A DNA stretch of 64,000 nt from Aristolochia californica (GCA_029961685.1 JARWKL010000002.1:35556908-35620907), one strand, 5' to 3'. Counted from the stretch's first letter, positions 36,149-48,708 are shown. The notes: generated by a model from the letters alone, not told the origin. Numbers and translations are program-made.

Positions 36149-36700
36149 CTACACAGAGTATTTGGCATCACTCTTGACCTTATCTCTTTGAGCCCTAGAC
36201 AAACCAAGAGTTAAAATATTAGTAACCAAATAATTTACAATATTCACATACCAAGGTAATGTCACACTCATGGAGAGAAATTGTTCATCAGGGAACATTT
36301 CCTGCAAATGAAGTTCATCCTTCACATGAACTAAATGACTCAAATGATTTGCGACACGATTTTTTATCCCTCTTTTGTCTTTGATCTCCAAATCAAATTC
36401 ACTCAAGAGAAGTATCCATCTTATTAGTCTTGGTTTTTTCTCTTTCTTCATCATCAAATAACGAAGACCTGCATGATCACATTAAACAATGACTTTAGTA
36501 CCAAGCAAATAAGATCGAAACTTTTCTAAAGAAAAAATAAAAGCTAAAAGTTTTTATTCAGTGGTAGAACAATTTCTCTGGGCATCATTCAAAGTCCTAG
36601 AAGCATAATAAATGGCATGGGATGCTTTTCCAATTCTTTGACCCAAAATGGCACCAACTGCATAATCACTTGCGTCGCACATTATCTCAAAAGGAACATT
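36149..36700 (-). pseudogene. Athila RNase H
   Basis: Contains the degenerate CDASDYAVGAILGQR and CSTTE segments (36550-36690), then [20 protein letters not shown] and [10 protein letters not shown] (36340-36440). Frames are broken by stops near 36483 and 36703. Confidence 0.8.
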
Positions 36701-37771
36701 CTAGTCAAAGGGTTGGATAACTGGGGCAGAAGTCAATAGTTCCGTCATCTTGTCAAATGCATTTTTGCACACCTCATCGAACTCAAAAGCCACATTCTTT
36801 TGTAGCAACGTGCACATGGGTAATGCTATTTTGGAGAAGTCCTTGATGAAGTTGCAGTAGAAACCTGCATGTCCAAGAAAATAACGAACTTCCCACACAC
36901 TAGTGGGATAAGGTAAATATTGAATAATATCAATTTTAGCTTTTTCTACCTCAATTCCCCTAGATGAAACAACATGACCCAAAACTATGCCTTGTTCAAC
37001 CATAAAATGACATTTTTCAGAATTTAACACAAGGTTAGTTTTTATGCATCTTTGTAGAACAAGTGTAAGGTTATGCAAACAAGTATCAAAGGAGGCTCCA
37101 TGAACTGTGAAATCATCCATAAAGACTTCTATGAGATGCTCAATATAATCTGAAAATATGCTAACCATACACCTTTAGAAAGTGGTTGGAGCATTGTAAA
37201 GGCCAAAGGGCATGTGACAATATGCAAAAGTCCCGGATGGGCATGTAAAAGTCGTCTTTTCTTGATCCTCTAGAGCAATTGCAATCTGAAAATAACCTAG
37301 ATAACCATCAAGAAAAAAATAGTAAGAATGACCAACTAACCTTTCAACCATTTGATCAATAAATGGCAAAGAGAAGTAGTCCTTGTGGGTTATAACATTT
37401 AATTTTCTGTAATCTATACAAACCCACCACCCATTCTAAACACGGGTGGGAACCAACTCATCATTCTAATTTTTCACAATAGCTATTCCAATATTTTTAG
37501 GAACCACTTGAACTAGGCTGACCCATGTGCTATCCGAAATAGGATAAATCACTCCAACTTCAAGAAGTTTGAGAATCTCCTTCTGCACTACATCCATCAT
37601 GGGTGGGTTCAATCTTCTTTTTGGTTGATGGGAAGGCTTCGTTCCCTCTTCAAGTAAGATATGATGCATGCACGCAGCTGGGATAATTCCTTTAATATAT
37701 GCAATTGTCCAACTGATAACCATCTTATACTCCTTAAGGACGTGCACAAGCTTTTTGTTCTTGTAGTGCAT
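36701..37771 (-). pseudogene. Athila reverse transcriptase
   Basis: Three pieces separated by stops: GVIYPISDSTWVSLVQVVPK (37500-37560), FFLDGYLGYFQIAIA, FAYCHMPFGLYNAPTTF (37175-37320), and LIEVFMDDFTVHG with the catalytic DD, KCHFMVEQGIVLGH, FLGHAGFYCNFIKDFS (36800-37140). Confidence 0.88.
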
Positions 37772-38147
37772 TAAGTTTACTGGAGATGATCACTAGTAAC
37801 ATTCCTCCATCTCCAAGGAACACATACTTGAGGTGACTGGGGAGAGGCTTCAAATCTAGAGTGGGAGCCTACAAATTAGGGGGTAAAGTCCCCTCGTTAG
37901 AAACTGGTAACTCAATATAAAGAACGTTACTTGAATGTTGTAACTGTGAATATCATTCAACGCTGCAACAGTTTCCTGCAAATCAAAATTCAAGGCTAAC
38001 TCCTCATTCTGTTTCTCAAGATGCTTACTAATGGCAACTTCCAATTCATCTTTTCCACAAGTTCAAAAACTTCATATGAAAAAGAATCAATCACATCAAT
38101 AGAATAAACAAGATTCATCATCAGGATATTTCATCGCATCATAAATG

Positions 38148-39020
38148 TTAAACAACAATTTCACCATCAAATTCCATGGTAAGTGTGCCACTATGAACAT
38201 CAATCATAGTCTTGGATGTCTTTAAGAATGGTCTTTCTAACAAAATAGAAGAAATTTTGTCACCCTTTTCCATATCAAGCACATAGAAATCAGCAGGGAA
38301 AATCAAATCGTTAACTTTCACAAGAACATCCTCAACTACACCCTTAGGATAGGCATTAGATCTATCAGCCAATTGAATCAAGTTTCAAAGAAGCATATAT
38401 AGAATATGGCATGACATTAATCAAAGCTCCTAAATCTATCATGGCCTTTTCAAATCTGGTGTTACCTAATGTACAAGGGATAATAAACATACCTGGATCT
38501 TTGCACTTCGCAAGGAATTTTCTTTGAATAACTGCATAAACATTCTCCCCTACCCTCACCTTCTCACATCCTTCAAGTTTTTGTTTCCTCTTAATTGTGC
38601 ACAGTTCTTTCAGGAATTTAGCATAACGAGGAACTTGTTTAATAACATCTAAAAGTGGAATATTTACCTCACATCTACGGAAAGTCTCATATAAATCTTT
38701 ATTTTGCTCATCTTTTCTAGAATTTTCCAAAGCCTGAGGAAAAGGAGGAACTGGTTTATAATCAGAAAGAGGTGGAAAATTATACTTAGGTACGTCATCA
38801 TCATTGGGAAAGTTCCTGTCTGCAACAACGTTTTCTCCTTTTCTCTCTCCAATGATGTAGGAGCTACCTTTACCGGAATCTCAACCACTTTACCACTTAT
38901 CAAAATGATTGCACTTGCATTTTCTCTTGGATTTACTACCATTTGTGAGGGTAATTTTCCAAAACTTTGCGCCTCTAGCTGACTAATTGCCATTGTCATC
39001 TGGCCTATCTGATTGTCCAA
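38148..39020 (-). pseudogene. Athila gag C-terminus and protease
   Basis: The protease catalytic loop MIDLGALINVMPYSIY lies at about 38390-38440, followed after a frame change by LADRSNAYPKGVVEDVLVKV and the LERPFLKTSKTMID flap-side segment. Upstream is a gag-protease linker with PRYAKFLKELC. 37772-38147 is an eroded linker to RT, with EVAISKHLEKQNEELA. Confidence 0.82.
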
Positions 39021-39068
39021 ATTTTGAATACTGGCCCTTGCCTCTTGTTGATATTTTTTTGTCTCCTA

Positions 39069-39518
39069 TTAAAATTGTGAAGTATTAGTGACAAGAGACT
39101 TAAAAATATCTTCTAAAGACATACCAGAATTGGAAGTATGACCCGGTTGTTGTCTAGGGGGATATGGTTGCTTATATTGCTGGTAACTTGGGTGATTTTG
39201 AGTCGCGGGCTGATTAACTTGTGGATTCTCATAGCTAAGGTTGGGTTGATCCCTCCATCCCATGTTATACGTGTTCAAATGGGGATCATACTTCCTTTTC
39301 GGTTGTCCAGGAAAACCACCCGCCTCATTCACTTGCTCAGTGGGCTCCTCATGAAGAGCTGGGCACATAACGGTTGGATGCCCAACTACTGAACAAATCC
39401 CACAAGCCTTTGCCGTTTGCGTATTACCTATAGCCATTTGATGAACAAGAGAAGTTAGACTAGAAATTTGTTGTTCAAGGGAGGAAATATCGACTTCAAG
39501 TCTAATATGAAATGGCAA
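39069..39518 (-). pseudogene. Athila gag with zinc knuckle
   Basis: SLTSLVHQMAIGN, then CGICSVVGHPTVMC (C-x2-C-x4-H-x4-C), then a Gln/Pro/Tyr-rich tail. Part of it (39326-39518) is repeated at 39560-39752. Confidence 0.82.
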
Positions 39519-39793
39519 ATTTCACACAAGAAGGTCGTTCCATTGAAGAATATTTCTCGCATTCACTTGCTCAGTGGGCTCCTCATGAAGAGCTGGGCAC
39601 ATAACGGTTGGATGCCCAACTACTGAACAAATCCCACAAGCCTTTGCCGTTTGCGTATTACCTATAGCCATTTGATGAACAAGAGAAGTTAGACTAGCAA
39701 TTTGTTGTTCAAGGGAGGAAATATCGACTTCAAGTCGAATATGAAATGGCAAATTTCACACAAGAAGGTCGTTCCATTGAAGAATATTTCTCG
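39326..39793. repeat. 234-bp tandem duplication spanning an Athila/copia junction
   Basis: CATTCACTTGCTCAGTGGG recurs at 39326 and 39560, and CAAGAAGGTCGTTCC at 39527 and 39761 (both 234 bp apart), with only a few mismatches. Each copy holds about 190 bp of Athila gag (minus) followed by about 45 bp of copia H gag (plus), so the junction existed before it was duplicated. Confidence 0.93.
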
Positions 39794-40236
39794 AGCTTCC
39801 AAAATCTATGGGCAAGACTATATGGATATTGTTTATGAGAAGGTCCTTGTTGCTTATCTCTCTACAGTACAAGTCGTACATGAAACCAGTAAACGGGACC
39901 AATTCTTGATGAAGCTACGTCCAGAATTTGAGATTGCTCGATCACTTCTGATGAATAGTCATCCAGTGTCGTCACTGGATGCCTGTTTGAGTGAAATTTT
40001 GAGGGAAGAGCAGCGCCTTGCTACTCAGGCCGGGATGGATCATTGAGCCCAGATGGATATCTCAGCTCCAATGGCTTATGTAGCACAAGGGAAAAATAAA
40101 GGTCAGGACATGAGTTCTGTTCAATGCTTCCACTGCAAGGCATATGGTCACTTTGCTTGGGAATGCCCCAAGAAGTCCTGTAATTACTGCAAGAAGTCGG
40201 GTCATCTCATCGCAGCTTGCCCTACTCGCCCTGAAA
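39745..40236 (+). pseudogene. copia H gag
   Basis: The frame begins ANFTQEGRSIEEYFSSFQ, shifts, then VHETSKRDQFLMKLRPEFE and SLDACLSEILREEQRL. A stop at 40044 follows. Next are two CCHC knuckles, CFHCKAYGHFAWEC and CNYCKKSGHLIAAC, separated by six residues. A double knuckle of this kind is seen in some copia gag proteins. Confidence 0.85.
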
Positions 40237-41660
40237 AGAAGAAGAATATAGCTTATCATGCTTCCATTGGTACTTCTATTTCTACAGCATTCCCGTCTAC
40301 CATCCCCATCACTACACTTCCAATGTCTCCAACACCTGCGAGTTCAACCACACTCACTCCTAAAATGGTACAACAGATGATCATATATGCTTTTTCTACT
40401 TTTGGTATCTCGGGTAAGCAGAAAATCTCTACTCAACCATGGTATTTTGATTTTGGTGCCTCTAAGCACATGACCAATAATGTAGTGTCCCTTTCCAATG
40501 TTAGAAAGTATGATGGAAACCTACACAACTACACTATTGATGGCAGCTCTCTGCCTATCAGTGTTGTTGGTGATCTCTCTCCTTTTTTAGCTGATGTCTT
40601 TGTGTGTCCTGACCTATCGACAAACCTTATGTCTATTGGTCAACTGGTTAATAAAAATTGTAATGTTCAGTTTTCTTTCTTTGGCTGTGTTGTGTAGGAT
40701 CAAGCGTCAAGGAAGGTTATTGCAAAGGGGTCTAAAGTGGGCAGGCTATTTCCACTTAAAGTCTTTCTATCCACCTTTATTCCACATTCTCCTATACTTT
40801 CTTTTTCATGTAATATTTTTGGCTCTGGCACTAAGATGTGGCATAGACGTCTAGGCCACCCAAACTTGGATGTCCTTCATACATTGTTTAAATTGGGTTT
40901 ATTAGGCAATCAAGACTGCACTTCGCTTGATACTTATTTTGACTGTTCGTCATGCAAACTTGGCAAAAGTAAAGTTCTACCATTTCCTCATCATGCCTCA
41001 CATGCCTACCACTACTTTGACCTTATTCATAGTGATGTCTAGGGAATTGATCATGTTGTCTCGCATGCACAAAATAAGTACTTTGTCACCTTTATTGATT
41101 ATTTTAGTTGGTTTACCTGAGTCTACTTCTTACGGGCTAAGTTTGAAGTTTTTTTCATTTTTAACAGGTTTCTTGCACTTATTGAAACACAGTTCTCTGC
41201 TCACATTAAAGTACTACACTCTGACTCTGGAGGCGAGTACATGTCGACTGAATTCCAGAAATTTCTTCAAAGCAAAGGCATTATCTCACAGCGTTCTTGT
41301 CCCTCAACACCGGAACAAAAGGGAGTTACTGAGTGGAAAAATCGTCACCTTCTTGATATGGTCCACACCTTTCTCATTGAACCATCTGTTCCTCCTCGGT
41401 TTTGGTGTGAAGCCCTCTCTACCTCCGTTCATCTAATCAACCGCCTGCCCTTGCCTACCTTGCATCATGTCTCTCCATTTGTTAAATTATTTGGTTATTT
41501 TCCGTCCTACACTGATCTTCGGACGTTTGGTTGTGTTTGTTTTTTGCATCTACTTGATCATGAACAACATAAACTTACAGTCCAATCAGTTATGTGTGCA
41601 TTTCTGGGGTATGCCATTTCTCAAAAGGGTTATGTTTGCTATGATCCCCAGGCGCGTTGA
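40237..41660 (+). pseudogene. copia H protease and integrase
   Basis: Protease motif WYFDFGASKHMT (about 40440), with Phe in place of the Ser/Thr that normally follows the catalytic Asp. MWHRRLGHPNLDVLH and CSSCKLGKS follow (zinc module), then DLIHSDV, HSDSGGEYMSTEFQ and the Glu in GVTEWKNRHLLD, where the usual Arg/Lys is Trp, and FGCVCFLHLL. Several stops (40695, 41040, 41658). Confidence 0.85.
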
Positions 41661-43480
41661 GTCCATGTTTCTCGGAATGTGGTGTTCTTTGAAAATCAAT
41701 ATTTCTTTCCCTTTCAAGTCACACTTCCTTCTGCATCTCTGTCTAGTCTGCTGAGCTTTGATAAGCCTCACCCTACTGCATCATTGCCCCCTCCCCATCC
41801 TGACCTGGCGCTTGCTCCTGATCCTCCCTCTACTCCTGCTTCCATCACTCTTCGCAGATCCACGCGTCATTCTTGCCCTCCTACCAGGTATGGTTTCCCC
41901 TCCCTTGTATCACTTGCAGCTACTTTATCTTCTATTTCCATTCCCTCTGGCTACAAACAGGCTATAACACATGAGTGTTGGCAAAAGGCAATGCAAACAG
42001 AACTACAAGCACTAGAGAAAAATCACACTTGGGATATTGTGACTTGCCCTCCTACTATTCGGCCTATTGGGAGTAAATGGGTATTCTCTGTCAAGCTGCA
42101 TTCATATGGATCGTTGGATCGGTACAAAGCTCGCCTTGTCACCCTGAGGAACAGGCAGGAATATGGGATTGATTGTGAGGAAACAATTGCACCGGTTGCC
42201 AGGATGACCACGGTCCGTACTATATTAGCCATTGCAGCCTCTCAGTCTTGGCCACTGTATCAGATGGATATGAAGAATGCCTTTCTCCACGGTGACCTCT
42301 AGGAATATGTATACATGAAGATCCCCTCGAGTATGACTGCCTCCTCTCCTGATCAGGTTTGCAAGCTTCGTCGTCCTCCGTATGGGCTTAAGAAAGTCCC
42401 CCCGAGCTTGGTTTGAAAATTTTTGTGGCACACTTATTCTCCACAGGTTTACACAGAGTCAGTATGATTCATCTCTCTTCTATCATAAGTCTACCATGGG
42501 CATGGTCATTCTCCTGGTTTATGTGGATGACATCATCATTACTGGCACTGACTCTGGACTGATTACCAAGCTACAAAAGGTGTTACATGCTACCTTTCAT
42601 AAGAAGGATATTGGCCAACTCATGTATTTCTTAGGGCGGGAGGTACATCACAAACCCATTGGTATTTTCTTAAACCAGCATATGTATATTCAAAATCTTA
42701 TTACTCTCACTAGGTTGGAGGACGCATCTTATGTGGCTACCCCTATGGTGGTCAATGTCAAATATAGAAAAGATGAAGGGACTCTCCTTGAAGATCCGAC
42801 TCTCTATCGCCAACTAGTAGGGAGTCTTATCTATTTAACGACTACTCGCCCGAACATCTCCTATTCAATTCATCAGGTCAGTCAGTTTATGTCATCTCCT
42901 CAGCACCTTCATCTTGCGGCAGTTCGACGTATCATCCACTATTTGAGCGGGCCCTCTACTCGAGGATTATTCTTTCCTACCAGCTCTGAGCTATGATTGG
43001 TTATATACAGTGATGTTGATTGGGTAGGGTGCCCTGATACCCGTTGTTGTACTACAAGCAGGTGTATGTTTTTAGGGGATGCCCTGATTTCTTGGAAATG
43101 TAAGAACAAGACCAGGTGTCCAAGTAATCTACCGAAGCCAAGTAACGCACCACGTTTACTACGTTTTATGAATTTATTTGGCTCCACGGCCTTCTTGTTG
43201 AGCTCCAGTTTCCTCAAACCTTCCCTACACCACTTCATGTGGATAATACGAGTGCTATTTAGATTACGGCCTATCCTATTTTCCATGAGCGCACCAAGCA
43301 CATTGATGTTGACTATTACTCTATCCGTGACACTTTGGAGCATCGGGTAATATCTCTTCTGTACAACTCTTCAATTCTTCAAGTGGCTGATGTCTTCACC
43401 AAAGCATTGTCTCAACCACGGCATAATTTTCTAGTTGGTAAATTGTTGCTGGTTGACTCACCAATATCAATTTGAGGGGG
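41661..43480 (+). pseudogene. copia H reverse transcriptase and RNase H
   Basis: RT: WQKAMQTELQALEKNHTWD, GSKWVFSVKLHSYG, YKARLVTLRNRQEYG, MDMKNAFLHGDL then a TAG (42300), a frameshift in a C run near 42400, LLVYVDDIIITG (about 42520), and TTRPNISYSIHQVSQF. RNase H: SDVDWVGCPDT and degenerate downstream motifs, ending in ADVFTKAL near 43390. The polypurine tract TTGAGGGGGGA lies at 43471-43481. Confidence 0.88.
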
Positions 43481-43482
43481 GA

Positions 43483-43950
43483 TGTTAAGATATTGTGCAT
43501 TGTATTTTAGATAGAATTTCTGATTATAATTATTGTACAATTTGGATTATGTAAATAGCGTATTTAGAGTAGGCTTAATGGGTTGGGGGCATTGTATTGG
43601 ACCCATGGACCAGTTTATAATAATCACTACACCTAAGCTTAAATAGCTAATGAAGAGAGAGGAAGGCACGAGAGCATTTCAGAGAAACTTTTCATCTTCT
43701 CCAGTGTCTTCGTCCTCGCCGAGAGTCCAGAGAGTGTGATGCTCTCCGTTTGGACTATCCCGTCACTCCTGTGAAGTGGTGGTGGTTCCGTCCACCGTTG
43801 TAGGAGCTGAGAGCTCTCGAGAGCTCTCGATGTGCTATTAGCTTTCGTTCGACGAACGTCACTTTCGCTCCCAAGAAGACCAGAGCATAAACTCTGGCAG
43901 TATATAATCGGTGGTCTTGCTTCACCGTCGGGAATCATCTCTGACAGCAA
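43483..43950 (+). repeat. 3' LTR of copia H
   Basis: Starts TGTTAAGATATTGTG directly after the polypurine tract. It contains AAGCTTAAATAGC as a TATA-like element and a perfect 20-bp palindrome at 43808-43827. The right end (about 43948, CTGACA) is inferred from where copia I coding sequence begins; no second copy is in the window. Confidence 0.65.
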
Positions 43951-44805
43951 GAGTAAAGCATTTTGTACTTCTACAACCACCGCATTTTTAGCATTGTTTT
44001 TCTTTCCATCCTTCTTCGATGCTCTATAGTTCTTCTTTATATGACCAGACTTGCCACAATTCCAACACTCCACATTCCTTCCCAATTTGGACAAGCATCT
44101 ACCATTCCTTGACATCCCTCTACCATTGCCCTTGTTGGAATTCCTTTTAAAGTTCCAGCACCTAGTATCGGCACTTAGGGAAAAATTAGATGTCGACGAT
44201 TCTTCTAAGTCCTTTCTATGAACTTCCTTTACAAGAACAGTATCCTAAACATCATTAAAAATTAATTTCCCATTGTCTACAGAGTTTCTAACCGCAACCC
44301 TCATAGGCTCCCAACAATTTCGTAGAGACACCAAAAGAATTAAAACATGAACTTCATCATCAAATTTAATTTGAACCGAGGTCAATTGATTGAAAATCAT
44401 CCAAAACTCATCCAAATGCGATGCCATTGATGTATTTTCTGTAATCTTTAAATTGAAGAGTTTTTTTCATGAGATGTACCTTATTATTTACAGAAGGCTT
44501 CTTATACATGTCGGACAAAATCTTCATCATCCCTGTTGTGGTTTTCTCGTTGTGAGCAACGTTCTTTGATAGTGTTAACCGGACTACTCACAACATCTAT
44601 CAATCAAGGAGATGCCACTCATCATCTTTCATACCTTCTGGTTTCATATCTAGAAGTGGTGCGTGTAGCTTTTTACTGTACAGATAATCTTCGATCTACA
44701 TCCTTCAAAATGTAAAATCCATACCATCAAACTTGTTGATTCCAAGTGTCGATCCTTCTCCACCAGCCATTGCTCTCAATCATGAACCAAAGCTCTGATA
44801 CCATT
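43951..44805 (-). pseudogene. copia I gag with primer-binding site (Tork-like)
   Basis: Minus-strand gag start MAGGEGSTLGINKFDGMDF (about 44770), LKxLHAPLLDMKP, MASHLDEFWMIFNQL, VLILLVSL and the zinc knuckle CWNCGKSGHIKKN, whose last Cys is replaced by Tyr. Sequence ends near 43955, before the protease, at the copia H LTR. The primer site AGCTCTGATACCA (plus sense, 44791-44803) abuts the LTR. Broken by stops and frameshifts. Confidence 0.82.
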
Positions 44806-44905
44806 TGTTAGGAATTAGATGCCCTAATTCCAAACTAATGAGAGGAATAATAATAAACATGGAAGAAAGGAAAAGCAAACACGAAAAACAACAAGATTTA
44901 TACAG
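44806..44905 (-). repeat. copia I 5' LTR, primer-site end (first part)
   Basis: TGTTAGGAATTAGATGCCC... in plus sense, next to the primer site. It is interrupted at 44905 by element D and continues at 48933. Collinear in complement with 7590-7646. Confidence 0.82.
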
Positions 44906-45347
44906 TATTGGAGGATAGGCCCAACCCCACATGACCAAGGAAGATCCACATATTTAAGAGTATTATAAGATGGGTCACACGACAAAGGAAGGCCCATAAG
45001 ATGGGCCCAAGCACATAAGAAGTAGGACCCACCATGATTACCACAAGCTGGCATCCTTATTACATAAGTCGGAAGACCAAGAAGGACTCACAAAGGCATC
45101 TTTATCTTATGGTCACGTCCCACAAGAGTTCTAGTTTGAGTTATGTTTGTCTTTTATCTATATTGAGTTATTTAATTATGCTAGGAATTATCTTTAAGTG
45201 TTAGAGTTTGGGTGTAATTGGCACAAAGGTAATTTTATTGTAATTGGACTCCACTACCTTCCTCCATTATATATAGAGGTTCATGTACTCTGATTATAAT
45301 AAGTTAATGAAGTCAAGGAAGTATTTCTCTTTTCCATAAATTTAACA
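44906..45347 (+). repeat. 5' LTR of element D
   Basis: 442 bp, homologous to the solo LTR at 5020-5411 and to 48710-48932. TATA-like TATATATAGAGG lies at about 45265. It ends TTTAACA followed by TGGTATTAGAGC (45348-45359), the initiator-Met primer site with one change. Confidence 0.88.
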
Positions 45348-45359
45348 TGGTATTAGAGC

Positions 45360-47136
45360 AGGTTCTATGAGTTGACTTGGTCAACCCCTAGAGATAATGA
45401 GATCCTTTTCTCTAAACCCTAAACCCTAAGTATAGGTTTGTAGTTATTTTTTTCAGTCCCTACACCTGTAGTTTGATTTACATTTTTTACCTCTATACTG
45501 AGATTTTCATATTTTAAAATATATTGAAGGAAATATATTTGAGTCTAATTTCCAAGGAAAAATTATTTTTTCCAATCGGAGTTATCTACAGAGAGACAGC
45601 GATATTTGAATGAACAAAGGTCAGATTGAAAAAGCGGTTCTAGCAACAGCAGAAAGTTTAAGCTTTTGAGGTATTTTATGCACTCAAAAACTAGAGTTTA
45701 TATGGATAAATATATATCCAAAGAAATATATGTAAGTCTATTCTTTTACCTATTCAACCAATTTTTTATCTGAGTTATTTACAAAGAGAAATCAATATTT
45801 GAAGCAGCAAAGGTCAAATTGCAAAAGAGGTTCGAGCAGCAGCAAAAACAACTTCAACTTCCGAGGTATTTATGATATCAATAAAGAGACTTCAAATAAT
45901 CATTATATATCAAAAGAAATATATGTAAGTCTATTTTCTTACCTATTCGACCAATTTCTTTTATGATTTTTTTATAAGGAGATATTGATCTTGGAAGAAT
46001 CAATGGTCGTGCTGGAAAAAAAGGAGAAACAGTGCTTAGTTCGGCCAAATAAAAAAGACTGAAATCTATCAGATTATTTATCTCCTAATAATTATATTTT
46101 ATGAAGAGAATTTATACTTGGATGAAATTTATTTAAGTCTAGTTTCATAAGGATAAAATTTTATGTCAATCTGATCTATATTTAAAGATATATTTGCATT
46201 AGAAGAATCAAAGGTTATGCTCGTATTCTGTTGTATTGAAAAATCCGAATTTATGCCCTTTGTTTTGCGTCATTATTTGAGTTGCTATATCAGGAAAATA
46301 TCTCACCTCTCCCTGGTTTAAGGGCTTATTACTACATCTATGTTATTTGGTTTTATTGCTGCATCTATGATATTTGGTTCAAGCTGGGATCACTGCCATT
46401 AGCTCTTAGCTTGAGGGGGAGCACAAAATATGAAGGTTATGCATTTAAGAAAAAATATTTATATCTGATTATGACTATTTCATGGGTCCTTCTACAAGGT
46501 TTATTATTTTGGTTTGTGTTATATGTGTTGGAAGATGGTCGTGTTACATTATAGTTGTTGCTATTATGTCTCTTTGGATGAGACATTATTATTGAAGAAG
46601 AGGTGGCCTCGGTACCTTTTCTCATACCATTTCTCATACCATAATTTATTTGACTCTCAAAAATATCACGGTTGGGACACCATGAGAGTCGGTGCCCAGA
46701 TTGGGACACCATGATAAATTTAACTCTAAAAATATCACGATTGGGATACCATGAGAGTCGGTGTCCGGATTGGGACACCATTATAAATAAACGCACTAGC
46801 CCCCTGTAATGGCTTTTATTACTCCTACCACTTGAGATTCGTTGTCCTGTGGAGGGACGGGGTGGTGGACACTTCAGAGCAATGCCGATAGACACACTAC
46901 CTACAGAAGACGGAGTGTGCCCTACATCCAGCATTATGTCTGGAGTGTGGAGCAATGTCTTACCGGCTAGGAATGATTTTTACTCTCACTTATATTATGC
47001 CATCAAGGCCTCATGGAAGAACGCAACAACATGAGGGGGAGTGTTGGAAGGTGGAGGCATATTGGAAGATGTGTCATTTTATACAAAAAAAATTTTATAC
47101 ATCATTTGCAGCAAGCTGAGAATTCATGTTGTTCTC
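45360..47136 (+). other. non-coding interior of element D
   Basis: No open frame with homology. It holds four loosely repeated ~120-bp blocks (GAGTTATCTACAGAGAGA, GAGTTATTTACAAAGAGAAA and weaker ones). A ~70-bp tandem pair at 46647-46788 has GGTTGGGACACCATGAGAGTC then GATTGGGATACCATGAGAGTC. The tail, CATTTGCAGCAAGCTGAG, recurs at 53836 in the sister element. Confidence 0.7.
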
Positions 47137-48708
47137 TGTTAGGGTCCCGAGTCATGGATCGTGTAACATGGTGAAGGAGGGATGCATCCAGGGCTATGAG
47201 GGAGTGGACCCACAGATCTGGACTGGTCTGGACAGCAGCAGTGACTGTGAGGGAGTGGGCTGTTATGGACTCCATAACATTCAGGGTAATAAACAGGCGT
47301 AGAAATTAAATTATGGAATGTTCCTTTTTATGTATGTTGGTTTTGGTTTCAGTTGGTTTGATTGTAATTTCCATGAACTTAGTGACCCATGGGTCTGGTT
47401 TGTCATTCACATCCCTAATCCTATTTATAGGGGAGAAGGGCTTAATAAGAAAGTAAGCATTGAATCAAGTAGAAAGTAAAGGACGGATTCTCCCTCTTGA
47501 GGTCCAGGTCGAGCCTCATTCAAGGCTCAATTTGTTTTCACCATTCCACGTTCCAAAGACCGAAATCTCCTTCCCACGTCAAAGGCAAATCTAAGGGAAG
47601 AGAAGGAAAAAGGGTGACGAGATCCATGGCCCGGGAAGATCCCAACAACTTTGTAATAGACAGGTCCACCTTTGAGGATTCCTCTTCCCCAGATGATTTG
47701 CGTCAACTTATAGAAGAACAACGTCAAAGGTCAGAGGCACAACATCAAACCATTACTGATAATCACCAGCACACTGCTGACCTTCAATCGGCACTGGCAG
47801 CCTTGAATGATTCCATCCAACAAATTCTTCGGCAAATGGATGAAGGTGTGGTTCGAGGGCTGCCGCCACCCGAAAGCTACACTCCTTCGGCGGAGCACCA
47901 CCATCACCACCTGCCACCACCACCACCACAGTTGTTCCCCCCTCATCCCCCAATGGGACCCCACGCACATGCCCATAATTCGGTGTTGAGGTATGTTAAA
48001 TTGAATTTTTTGACAATTGATGGGTCTATAGACCCCTTAATCTGGTTACATCGATGTGACCAATTCTTTTACAATCAAAGAACACCTGCGGATGACCGGG
48101 TCCAGTTAGCTGCATACCGCATGCTCGATGAAGCACTTCTATGGTTCCACCAGTTTAAGAATGAACATCTGGTTCAGAATTGGGATTTATTTAAACAATC
48201 TTGCATGTTGAGGTTTGGTCCTCCCGCCCATAGCAATCCTTTGGGTGATTTGGTGAATTTAAAACAGACAAGAGCTATTGAATTGTACCAAAAGCAACTT
48301 CAGGAACGCTTGGCCCAAGCCAGTAACTTTGTCAGGCCCTCACAATATGTTCATCTCTTTACTGCTGGTTTGATAGAGGCCATGCGTCTGGAGGTAGAAT
48401 TACATGACCCTCGAGACTTGGACCACGCTATGAACTTGGCCAGGACAATTGATGCTAAACAGCATGTCCTCAAAGAGTCCCTGGTTAGAAGACCCTCTTG
48501 GCCAAGCAGGGAGGCCACCAATGGGCCCTCATCCTATTTAGGGACTACACGCCCAGGGCCAAATTCAGCACCCCGTGCAGACATTTCACTCTCCATGCCA
48601 CCAGCTCCATACATTAAAAAACTGTCCAGGCAAGAGATGGAACAGTGGAGGGCCAAGGGCCTTTGTTATAATTGTGATGAACAATATGTCCAGGGTCACC
48701 TCTACAAG
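47137..48708 (+). mobile_element. 5' end of a chromovirus-like gypsy element (LTR plus gag)
   Basis: TGTTAGGGTCCCGAG at 47137 begins an LTR-like region with TATTTATAGGGGAG (47410). A gag frame homologous to the one at 1-600 follows. The element ends inside the zinc knuckle, fused to the element D LTR at about 48702-48712 through a short shared CAAG(A)AG word. The pol and 3' LTR are absent. Confidence 0.78.
47497..48708 (+). pseudogene. gypsy gag
   Basis: An open frame of about 400 residues. It has an N-terminal basic part, a Gln/His-rich coiled-coil-like part (EEQRQRSEAQHQ), a His/Pro run, and then the gag core: FLTIDGSIDPLIWLHRCDQF, YRMLDEALLWFHQFK, ASNFVRPSQYVHLFTAGL and LEVELHDPRDLDHAMNLA. 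The zinc knuckle starts CYNCDEQYVQGH but its last Cys is replaced (GHLYKK). The frame then runs 20 residues into the LTR of element D before a stop at 48769. Confidence 0.88.

Larger units (their letters stand above)
33921..39325 (-). mobile_element. Athila-type Ty3/gypsy element, truncated
   Basis: Minus-strand gag, protease, RT, RNase H and integrase in gypsy order, with Athila-style motifs (protease IDLGALINVMPYSIY, RT VFMDDFTVHG). The 5' end is cut at 39325 by the copia H junction. 33921-35380 is the 3' non-coding part, in which I see no clear LTR, polypurine tract or env-like frame. All frames are broken by stops. Confidence 0.85.
39745..43950 (+). mobile_element. copia H, 5' LTR and gag start missing
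   Basis: Gag with two zinc knuckles, protease, integrase, RT, RNase H, polypurine tract and 3' LTR in copia order on the plus strand. It starts inside gag at the Athila junction. Stops and frameshifts break each domain. The right end meets copia I head to head near 43950. Confidence 0.88.

Noticed and set aside
47731..47976. Antisense open frames over the gypsy gag His/Pro run
   Set aside because: They are shadows of the gag frame caused by repetitive CAC/CCA codons.
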